From NCBI GenBank assembly GCA_964035545.1, contig OZ037769.1:1100501-1164500 (forward strand): DNA of 64,000 bases, given 5' to 3'. Both the position numbers and the translations under genes were made by a program. Source of the DNA: Bugula neritina. Its lineage: Eukaryota > Bryozoa > Gymnolaemata > Cheilostomatida > Bugulidae. This document shows, in pieces, positions 53,626-64,000 of this stretch; the first letter of the stretch is position 1; the number at the start of each line of letters is the position of its first letter. The notes under the pieces are model-generated. The model was not told the DNA's origin. It did no database searches and worked only from the letters and a program-made list of their open reading frames with translations.

Positions 53626-55137
53626 TGGGCTTTTTATCAAATGGTGCACATATAGGAGTTATTACAAATACTAAACGTAAAAAGTCTAAATAGCTTAGAG
53701 CTATCATAGAAAGCATTGAAACTGAAAGGCAAGTATATAATAACAGTATTGTAGCATATGGGGCATGAGCACTTGCAGCAACCTGTCACTACTTGATGAG
53801 TCTGAGACAGCAGCTTGTGCTACTCTTATCACGGCAGCATATGGCTTGTGATAAGGTTACAACTGCTGATGATAATTCTTAATTAAATGAGATGAAAGAT
53901 TTTACTGTATGATATTTTGCAACACGTTGTTACTGCTACAGAATTCACTATTAATGTAGGAAAGTGATGGGGAAATTGAGAAAAGCCTGTGTTCTAGATG
54001 GAAAATGTAGCAAAACAAGTTATGTATTCACCAAAAAGCCACAAACTAAAATTTCTTAAGATAATTGAAGAGCTTAGGCTATTAAATTTTTTTCTATTAT
54101 AAGAAGTGTATTGCCCCTATATAAATGAGAATTTGTTACTAAAAAGAAATAGGATCATCACTAGCATTAATATAGCAGAAAATTTCCCAAACAATAGCTC
54201 TATTAAGATAACACGTTGTTGGGCCAATATGAGCTGCCTAAACTTTTATTTAAACTATTTCTCAAGTAAGCTATCAACATAAGCGAAATCATGTAATGAA
54301 AATGAGAACATCTGCTGCTGAGACGTACCAGTGTGAGTCTGTGATATTCAGGTCTAAGGAAATCAATAAATTTCACTTGTAAGATAACATAAGAACATGA
54401 AAACCAACTGCCAGACTATATATTTACACGGTTAGCAGTGAAACCTAATCTTGTACTCTGTGAATAAACCATCTGCGGTCTCAAAATGCCTGAACTACAT
54501 TCTATAAACCGTCTCACTGAATCAGCTTTTTACAATGAACTTTATAGTTTCAGTTTATTGGAAATGCCTTCCTACTTGAAGTAGACAAAGATATTCAAAC
54601 TTTGTCTCCTTCAACTTTTTCCAGTAATCAATAAGCTCTTTAGCTGCCAATACTGAAGCTCTTAAAAAGCTGCTTCTTTGACATAAGTAAATTCTATGAC
54701 AAATTCTGATATGATATGTTATGATAAATTTTCAAAGCACACGTCAAAGCTGGAAACTCTTTTTATTGTATCACAAACAGTTTTTCAATTTTGTAGTATA
54801 AAACAATGTAATATTTGGCCAGTGTGATAATTATTTTGCAATTTTTGTTTTAAAAATAATTTGAAATGTCCTGGATTGTTTATTATTATTCCAGAGCATT
54901 TGTTTGTAGAGCCGGGACCACCAGATATGTACAAAATCCTAAATACTAAATATCTTGAAGGGTATATTTGGCACATGGCATCAAATTTATCAGGAGAGTA
55001 TAATAATATGTATACAATTATTACTGCATACGATTGGAAAGGAGTCAAATTTATCACAAAGCATAATAAAACATATTATATTGAAAAAAATTGATGGACT
55101 CTTTGTAATATTTTTATAATAAAAGTTTAGATCTGTA

Positions 55138-55293
55138 TATAATGTAATATAATATAATATAATATAATATAATATAATATAATATAATATAATATAATAT
55201 AATATAATATAATATAATATAATATAATATAATCTAACATAATATAATATAATATAATGTAATATAATATAATATTATATAATATAATATAAT
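55138..55293 (+). repeat. (AATAT)n pentanucleotide repeat
   Basis: About thirty tandem copies of AATAT with a few substitutions toward the right end. Confidence 0.95.
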
Positions 55294-58200
55294 AATTAGA
55301 TTTATTAAAGTTTCTGTGAAAATATTTTATGATGAAAATTTAGATATGTTGAGATATAGAAGATTAATACTACAGATTAACTATGCAGAGCTACTAAAGA
55401 CAACAAACTACCAGTTGCAGTATATAATACTTGGGCATATATGCTCTTTGTTAAACACACTACTACTTATAACAATTTATATTTAATATCTTTGCTCTTT
55501 TGTATTTTCAATTGTCTGTGGTTATACATTGTAACAGTGAAATCCATTGTGTACTATTTGCATGGGTTTGTTTGTTTGTGTTGCTACTAATGGCCTTGTT
55601 GTCATACACTGTTCATCTTTCTAGCCATTATCACCTTAGACCTAGTCACTTTTTGTTTGCCCAAAGAAAATGGAATAATTGGGTTGGCAAGCCCTTTCAC
55701 TGTTTCTGTTACTTTTCTATGAAAGTGAATTTGTTGACCAACAAGCCACTAATAAGATGTGAACTGCCAACTGTCTCTTTGTTAGTTCAAGTTTATTCAT
55801 CAAGTTTTGTGGATTTTCAGTTCACGTGTATTATAGAACTTTGACATTCTATTGTTTCCCTGTAAAGATTGTCTTACTGTATAAGAAAACAATATTGCTG
55901 TTTACTGTGCTTACAAAGTATCTAGTAGAAAAAATTAGGTGTAAAGGCATTCTTTTGCTCTTCAGTTGACTTATAAGTTTAAAATATTCGCATCTTTTGA
56001 TGATAATGAACACAAACACGGCTTCTCTTTTGATAACAGCAAATTCACTATTTAGATGTACTTGCGCAGTTAAAATATTCTTAATATTATTTTACTCATT
56101 GATGCAATATATGAAGCTTGCAGTACTACATGTGTTGAGTCTTTGAGTTGTGTCAACATGCTGCACCAGAAGCTTTTTTTGTGTACAGACAGATTAAAGT
56201 AAACGAGATGAAGCTGTAGATTGGCAGCATGTTGTGGTGGCAGCATACGTTGACAGCCGGTGAACATTCAGTTACTTGCAAATTAAATCATTGCAATGCT
56301 AAGCAAATATTGATAGGATGTAATAAATCAAATTGTTGGGATCACGTGTTAGGCATGAGTAGACTGGTAACTGAATTAGCACGAAATGAACTTAACATAA
56401 TTTGATTATGCTGTTGAAATTGCAGTATAAGACAGTCTTCTATTTAATATTGTGGTCATGAGTTCATTCCCATGATGCTATTTTCACCATTTCAACACAG
56501 TGGTTGTATATAGACCATGATAGCAGTCAAGCTTGATTATATGGTTGTGAGGTTGAATTAGCCTGAGCTAAGGAGGCCCTATAGCTTGGGCTAAGTTATA
56601 GTGTGGTTAAAGTAATTCTTTTCCACTAACAAAAAAGTCTAACTGATTGTTAACAATTTGGAGAATAATAAATAACCTACACAAAAACTGCAAAATTCAA
56701 TTATTATATAATACTTATGATATTTAAAATTAATGTCTTTATATAATGTGCTATATTAAAACTATTTATTATTGTAATTTCCATGTTATATAATAGTACT
56801 TAGAAATAGATTACATTTGCAATGTAAACTTTAGCACATTTTAGAATGTTTCATTTTTTAACTGCCCCTAAGTCTTTGAAATGTCAATTTATTGGTAAAA
56901 CATTTCTGTTAGCTTTTATTTCTAAGCAAAATATTACCAAATAAATGAAAAGACTTCTCACCTGCATTTTGAAATTTCCCGGCTTTTCAAATCTATAAAT
57001 AAATTCTTTTCTGTACTTCTTTTATGAAACTTGCTTCCACAGCTTTATGAAAGTAATTGTTAATTATTATTAAGTAGAACTGCTCTCACTTCTACCTTTT
57101 ACTCTGTATAGTCTGTATCTGAATAATTTAGCAGTTTACTAACAAGGTACAGGTTAAAGTTACGAGATGGTGAAAGATGTTGAAAAGTTGCATGGAGCTT
57201 CTTTCACATCTGCAGCAGAAGTGAAAAGAATTCTTTAATCAATAATCACTATTCTTGTCTCTGCTAAAGAAATTTATCAGGTAGTCACACTTCAGGGGTG
57301 GCAACTATGATAGTATAGCCTATAATATCACAAAACTTGCAACATATATCATGTGAAGTTACAGAATTAAATGCCCAATATGTGTAAATATTTGAAAATT
57401 ATTAAAAGTCATTATATAAATAAAATGCAGCAAACCGGAATATAAAAGAATGCAAAATTATATTTCATAGTAATCAGAAATATCTTTACAGGTAAAGTCT
57501 TTGAATTAATATAATTTAGAATAAAAATTTTTTATGAATTCAGCATATGTACGCTGCATGCTATATATTATAATATATATTATTATTTTTATGTTATTGT
57601 TAATAGTATTATATAATATTGGTTGTGTACGTTTTGTTTTATGATACAAAATGGTATTACATTGCATATAATACTTATAACTATTTTTAATCTTCTTAGA
57701 TATATTGCATAATTCTTAATAGTTTTAATATTTATATCTATGAAACAGAAATTATACGCATTTTATTTTAAATTTGTTGAGCACTAACCTGGTTGCGGTT
57801 GACAAGTCACAAAATTCAGAATCTTATTTTGCAGCAGTTACAAAAATATTATTATAGATTGTTTACAAGCTAGTATAGCTTTATTGAACCTTGGTAATAT
57901 CTAAAAAAAGCAATAATGTCACAAGCCTTGGGTAAGAACTATTATTTACAAACTACTATGTATTTTAGAAATCTTTAAAAAGAGGTTTTATAGAGTCAAA
58001 AAAATATACAGATTTATAACATAATGTGCGAATGCAAACACTTAACCAAGAGAATTATTAAAAAAATACAACATAAAATATATTGTTAGTAACATTATTT
58101 AATCATGATGAGATACCATTGTGAAATTGTAGAAGGTGTCTTAAAATTCGAGCATAATATGTAGATGCTACCCCTACCTCTCGATCATCATATACATTAA

Positions 58201-60594
58201 TTATTGAATTGCTTCACAAAGTGGCTCATGCATTGGCCTATGACAACACAAACACTCGAAATTCGTGGCCAGCTTCTCAGTAATCCCTTCTGTTTAGCAA
58301 ATTAATGGCTGCCAAGCATCGGGCAATCATACCTCTTCTATTTATTGATTTACGAATTATACGGTTAGCTGTTTGAAGATCGAAGAACCTTCAATATACC
58401 TGCAAATTTAGTTTTGCCTGCAAAAGTAGTCCAAGTAGCTTTCCTTTGCCAATAAAATGTAATAATGTCTATAGTAGTCTGTCTCAAAGTTAGTAGATGG
58501 ATGACCCTTACACAAGCTAAACACATAGCATTTCTTTTTAATTATTAATCAAGCAGTTTCCAGCTATAAGGTTCGGCCGCCTAGGTCTCCAAATATGCGA
58601 AGAAAATCTTGGAAAATAAATTCTTTAAAACTTTACATAAGACACCTTTTAATTTCAAGAGTATTGTGAAATGATAATGTAATTAAATTAATTGATCTTT
58701 GATGTGGTAGATGCAAATAACGTTTGATAAGTATGATATGATTTCAATTTTCATTAATTTTATTTGAATTCGCTTACACTGCATTAAAAAATATTATATA
58801 TTTTGATATATTATTGTTAGCAATTAGATTATGCTGCTATATAATTTGAAGCTATATAACTGTAACATAGCATTATTATGCTATGTCTATAGCCTGTAGG
58901 TAACAGTAAAATGAAACATCTTGTAGAATTTCACACTCGAATTTATGATTGAATTTTGTAATTGAAACTAGTTCGGTTAAAATATGTGAGGGTTATTGAT
59001 ATACAAAAAGCTGACTACAAAGCTTTACTTAGTTAAGAAAGAAAGAAAGAGAAAGAGGGATAAATCGAACTACCAAACAAAATATGGTATAAGTTTGATT
59101 AGTTTATGTAAGTTATTGAAATTTTGTAGTAAGATTTTGGCCTTTTAATAATGTCAATATTTATGCTTTATTAACCAGTGAAAATGTTTTAGAAAAATAA
59201 TTTAAACTGTGTCTAAAACTGGGAGCTACATTCAGACGAAACCCTGACTTTTTGCATACAGACAGACAAAAGGTTCGTCTGGTCTGTTAGTATCAATATT
59301 ATTATAAAGTAACATCTGTGTTGTGGTATTCATTGGGTGATGAATGTTCAACTTTGCATAGTTTTTTGTTTCAACTAAACTGGCATTTTCAGTTATCTTG
59401 TGCAAGCAAGCATATGCTTTGTTGAATGGGATAATTAGCCCCCAGTTGCTGCCCTGTCTTCTTTGTATCTATTCACAATGAACATATGCTTTATTACATT
59501 GATTAATAATAACAATTTTCAAGTGTAATAAATACAATCAATTACCTTACAAAATAGACCAGCCTTTATATTCCTTATTTGAACAAAAGTTACAAGTTCC
59601 TCAGTGAACAACAAAGTGCATACCAGAGCAAGTTAACATGGAGTAATCTACACATGGTTACTATTTACTCAATTTACAACTAAGGATTTTATTACTAATG
59701 TTATACCTTCCATTGTAAAATGTGAATTTTGTTATAATATTAAGTTTTATGTTTCATCTTTTGCTATTTAGCTATCATGGTAAAATTATAAAAAATTCAA
59801 TTACATTTTGCTTAACTTTCAAAAACAGCAAATAAGTTAGCTATACAGGCTTTTTAACCAAAGAATAATTACTATATATAATAACTTATACATATGATGC
59901 TCAAATTTTTGCTATTACTTTGTACAAATAAAATTATAAGTTTCCACGCGACACACCTGATATTAAAAGGTTTTCAATATGACCACCTACATTATAGTAT
60001 TTACTATTATCAATATTATATTGATGCATGACCAAAAATTTTCTACCTATAATAATCATGGCCAGTAGAATAAATAAATTAATTTGTTTACAATAGCAGT
60101 TTACATATTTATATCATACATTATTATAACTGCAAAGGTTTAGCCTTGATGCAGTAAAAGATGTAGTGATTACATCATTGTAACACAATAAGATGGGCCT
60201 TAAGTGTTTGGATACACTATGATTTGGGTCTATGTTATGCATACATGAAAGAAAAGTAAGTTATTCAACTTAGTTATTAATTTCAGTCGAAAGTGTAAGC
60301 TTTCTGAGAAATCGTGAACTTTTTGAACTGCTGCCAACACTCATTTAGCAATTTACATACCTGCATAATTATTGTGAACAGCTAACTCCGTACATATTAC
60401 GAGGGTTGGTGTGACAACTTTAATAATTTAGTATTTATATTCTAGCTATTCCATTTAAGTCAACAAAATTAGTCGCTATTCTTAGCAAGTGTTGAGTCTA
60501 GCTAACGAAATTATACGACAAAAGTAATATAACACCCTGATTTGTACACGAAAAACCAAATAGATTCTAGCCTAAATATTCATTCAGTTTCAGC

Positions 60595-63260
60595 ATGGCG
60601 TGCACTGCTTCAAGTATGTTCAGATTCAGAAACACAACCCGGCATTTGTTGCCACAATTATCTTGTTTCAAGAATCAGAATGCCACAGCAATAAATTCAA
60701 TCACTCTAAGTAAGTTTGGATGTTGATTGTAGCATCTTTGTTTGTATTTCTTCATTAATTTTGTACTGAAGTGACAATCAATGAATCATACTGATACTCA
60801 CAATCTCAATCTGAAAGTGAATCCGTGATTAGTGATTACATTGAGTGATTGACTGATTTAGTTATACTGATTTGCAATGTGAATGTCAACTTCAAGTCAG
60901 TCCCACTCTCAGTCTCACAGTCACTGTCAGTTTCACACACACTTTGGCTTTCCGATTTCAAGTTTTATTTAATTTGATTTTTCTACTAGTCTAAATTATC
61001 AAATAATCTTGTTGATAGTATTGATAGTTGTACTTGTAATACTAATACTTGATAGCTTAATTACTAATTACACTAAATTACAGTAATTAGTCTTAGAGTT
61101 AGATTAAGAATAAGATATTCAAATTGAAATTAAATTTGTCATTTGAGCAGTAGCCCTAGGCTAGTAGTACTAGTAGTAGACTATGACTAGCTAGTACTAC
61201 TGTACTAGTAAGTGTAATGGTATTCATGACTAAAGATTATTATTAAATAACATCATCACACTTACTCGCAGATGACTGGAAGTAGAAGGCTAGTTAATGT
61301 TGTGCATAATTATATTAATAATGACCTAGTGCCATCCAGTTTAAGTTTTATCATTTTATTGTATTGCGTTTATATTGATATTAATTTTGATATTTTATCA
61401 TTTCACACTTAACTAAAGGCCTTCCCAAACTTAGACATATTTTTGTGAGAATTCTTTCATTTTCCGATAATTATTTTTTTAGATATTTCTCGGACTAATG
61501 TTTATGCGGGCTATCAGTATCATCAATTGTTAATTTTGGTAGTTGTTCATTGTAATGGCCACAACCTTGGTGGTCACAAAACTGCGCTCAAGTATCAGCA
61601 TATAAGGGAAAACTTATTGATGTAGTTTCAATATCTTCTGCAAACATCACACTTCAAAAACACTTTGTAACAGGTGCCTGTACTATCAACCACCTGTTAG
61701 AGGTGTTACGTTGTCATAATATATTTAAATGTCATGTTTTGATTTAGGTAAACGTCATTACCTGCCTCTACAGGTCAGCAAACTAGAATCATTTGATAAA
61801 AGAACAAAGTTTTACAACCAGAAGTAAGTTAATAACTTAAATGTGTTCAAAATATTAGTATTTTATTGAGTACTTTAGCAGATATTATAATATAATAAAC
61901 ACACTTTCTGTTACTCAAGGAATTTATGTTTTCTCCCCCCAGATTTAAAGAGGAAGAGAGGAAGCTACTCCTATCTCGTGTTGTGCAGACGCTAGAGAAT
62001 CCTGATTTGGAGTTGTTGGTACAGGATGCTGTTACTTACATCTATCTCGCCGAGAAAGAAGATGCACAGTATTTCGTCCCTCTGGTCACCAAGTATGGCT
62101 CCAATTCCTTTGCTATTGCTTGGAACTCGGGCTGTAATAGGCATTGCGTTATTGACACTCTGTCATGATCTCTTCTTATGAGTTGTTATAGAGATGTAAA
62201 TGGAATAGCAATTGTTTTGTTTTCTCATGTGCATCTGAAAGTGACTAAAGTAATTTACGGAAAAGCAACTCAAGTATAAGTACTAATGTTTTTTTATCTA
62301 TCTAGTATTTTAAAGTATGTAAGTTTACTATAAATGTACTACGTATAATATTATATTATATTATATACTATATATTATACTATACGTAATATACATAGTA
62401 TATAAACTATAATATATGCTATAGATTAATCTAATAGGCCAAAAGTTTGCGGGTAATAATTTGACGAAGAACTGATTTTTTAAGTCAACATCCTGAAGTT
62501 AGTGGACACTGTGCTAGAAAGTCTCAGTTAATAACATTAATGGAATGGATTACTTACACACTAGCTAGTCAAAAGTAATCAAATGTTCCTTCTTACTTTT
62601 CATTTGCCCTATACACTTGCTCACTACACTGTCTGGAGTAAAGAATGGCTGTCTTACTTTGTTGCTGCCAGGTGTTACTCCCAAATGCAGCGAGACCGAG
62701 AGAACGGGATGCTCTACGGCTCCAACCTTAAGCTCGTCGCCATGAAGAAGTGTTACATGTTGAATGATCCCAAAACTGCACTTGAGATTGTCAACGCTGA
62801 TGTTAGTAATGATGCGGTTATATCTTACTTACTAGCTACTATGGCATTAGACAGAGTTGCTTTGGGAAACCAGGAGTGTTTTAAATCTGCATTATCGATG
62901 TCAAATGTCCTATAATCTTTTAGATTTTAATTTTCCAATTAAATTTTTTAGCTCAATCATGTTGAACATATTGTAACATGTGTGGCCGTGTGATCTCGTG
63001 AAAGCTTAGTACACTAGCTGTAGTTGTTGTTGTTGCTAGTTAGTGATAGATGAACAGATTGTTCTCAATGTCCAAGATGTTTGCAGGTGAGTGGTGATAC
63101 GGATGGCAAGACGTATTGTGTCCTGATGACCATGGACCTCTTCCTCGAGAACCGAATGCACGCCGAGTGTCTGGACCTAGCCATGCGCACCCTCGCAGAG
63201 GAGAGGCCGATCATCGTCAACTGGTTCTACCAGCTGGCCATCATGTCGGCATTCCAACTG
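60595..63260 (+). CDS. Mitochondrial PTCD2-like protein (3' partial)
   Basis: Exons in phase: 60595-60709, 61748-61823, 61943-62092, 62672-62801, 63087-63260; the last ends at a donor (GTAGGT), so the gene continues to the right. The N-terminus (MACTASSMFRFRNTTRHLLP) is rich in Arg, Ser and Thr without acids, as in mitochondrial targeting peptides. The next part, RHYLPLQVSKLESFDKRTKF, then helical segments such as MKKCYMLNDPKTALEIV and MTMDLFLENRMHAECLDLAM, look like degenerate PPR helices and resemble pentatricopeptide repeat protein 2 (PTCD2) in order, a protein of mitochondrial RNA processing. Assignment is by eye. Against it: the segment between exons 3 and 4 ("LVTK/CYSQMQRD") seems short compared with the family, so an exon between 62093 and 62671 may have been missed. 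The donor after 62801 is GTTAGT. Confidence 0.6.
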
Positions 63261-64000
63261 GTAGGTAGTCTTTCCCCTCAATCAACTTTGTCACTTCCTA
63301 GAACCCGGAGTCAATTGAGAGTTGCTCCCTTTCTTTCTTTGATGAAACTAATAAACTGCTAGAGAGTGGTGTGCTGTGGCCATCCTATTATTGTTCCCTC
63401 ATACTGTATGACTCATTTTGTATGACTCACTCTGTATGACTCACTCTGTATGACTCGTACTGTATGACTCATTTTGTATGACTCGCTCTGTATGACTCAC
63501 TCTGTATGACTCGTACTGTATGACTCACTCTGTATGACTCATACTGTATCACTCATGCTGTATGACTCGTACTGTATGACTCATGTTGTATGACTCACTC
63601 TGTATGACTCATACTGTATCACTCATGCTGGTTTGCCAATATCTCACTTTTCAAGTTGTAATGTGTTTGACCTAAACTGAGTGTTCTGTGATATCAAAAC
63701 ACATTTTTCAGTATATGACTGAAATGCTCAATGTATTGTTTAGAAATGTGTATCAGTGTAATGGAATGGTGATACAATAGAGCTAAAGAGGGATTTAAAT
63801 TTAATGTGCAATGTTCAGTACCCCTCAACACGATTGACATAGTGAAGAACCCTCAACTGAATAGCATTAGCAAGTGTCGAGGCTTTATGATGTAACATAT
63901 GCTCATATCGTGGCCTGTAGAACACTAAAGAGGATTTAACAAAGGCCGCCAAGATATTTGATGTGAAGCAGATATACCAGAAAGATTCTGAGTCACTTTC
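63261..64000. other. Intron of the PTCD2-like gene up to the window edge
   Basis: No further exon was recognised before the end of the window. It contains the 14-bp TGACTCA repeat listed next. Confidence 0.45.
63405..63630 (+). repeat. 14-bp tandem repeat with TGACTCA motifs
   Basis: Sixteen units of TATGACTCACTCTG and variants. Ten units contain TGACTCA; the others have TGACTCG or TCACTCA. Located 144 bp after the donor of exon 63087-63260. Confidence 0.93.

Noticed and set aside
55500-55844. Hydrophobic ORF of 114 codons
   Set aside because: No homology recognised, no neighbouring exon evidence, composition like random AT-rich frames.

Overview
This window is animal nuclear DNA. It is AT-rich, its genes carry many short GT-AG introns, and it is full of microsatellites and minisatellites. 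The gene families are metazoan: a two-pore-domain K+ channel, an ELAV-like RNA-binding protein, secreted multi-domain C-type lectins, a sushi-type membrane receptor, a front-end desaturase and a PTCD2-like mitochondrial protein. An invertebrate fits best, perhaps a lophotrochozoan such as a bryozoan or mollusc, but the sequence alone does not fix the phylum. Gene models were assembled by hand by joining exons whose splice sites and reading phases agree.

Layout. 1-981: 3' end of a K2P channel gene, followed by a 47-bp minisatellite full of TGACTCA motifs and an empty stretch. 4301-10823: a complete P-superfamily (THAP9-like) DNA transposon of 6,507 bp, bounded by 14-bp terminal inverted repeats and a perfect 8-bp target-site duplication. 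Its transposase gene is almost fully readable, but the exons for the first part of the catalytic core are missing. 11051-13223: a four-exon gene for a small secreted six-cysteine protein. 18280-19560 (minus): an intronless cytochrome-b5 front-end desaturase. 21566-26240: a seven-exon type I membrane receptor with a CCP/sushi-like domain. 26649-35829 and 37291-47358: two tandem paralogues for ~820-residue secreted lectins (PAN-like, three CTLDs, and two foreign modules inserted inside the second and third CTLD). 49221-52633 (minus): an ELAV-like gene with two RRMs and no visible third RRM. 60595-63260: the 5' part of a PTCD2-like mitochondrial gene, probably continuing past the window.

The main items of interest are the dated-looking but structurally complete P-like transposon with an internal deletion; the nested-domain lectin pair, which differs by reciprocal intron presence/absence and by a GC-AG intron; and minisatellites that seem to have grown out of exon/intron junctions, so that a 5' splice site is copied up to 21 times. 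Three adjacent plus-strand genes (receptor, lectin, lectin) form a cluster of extracellular recognition proteins, which may point to immune or surface-recognition functions. That is inference.
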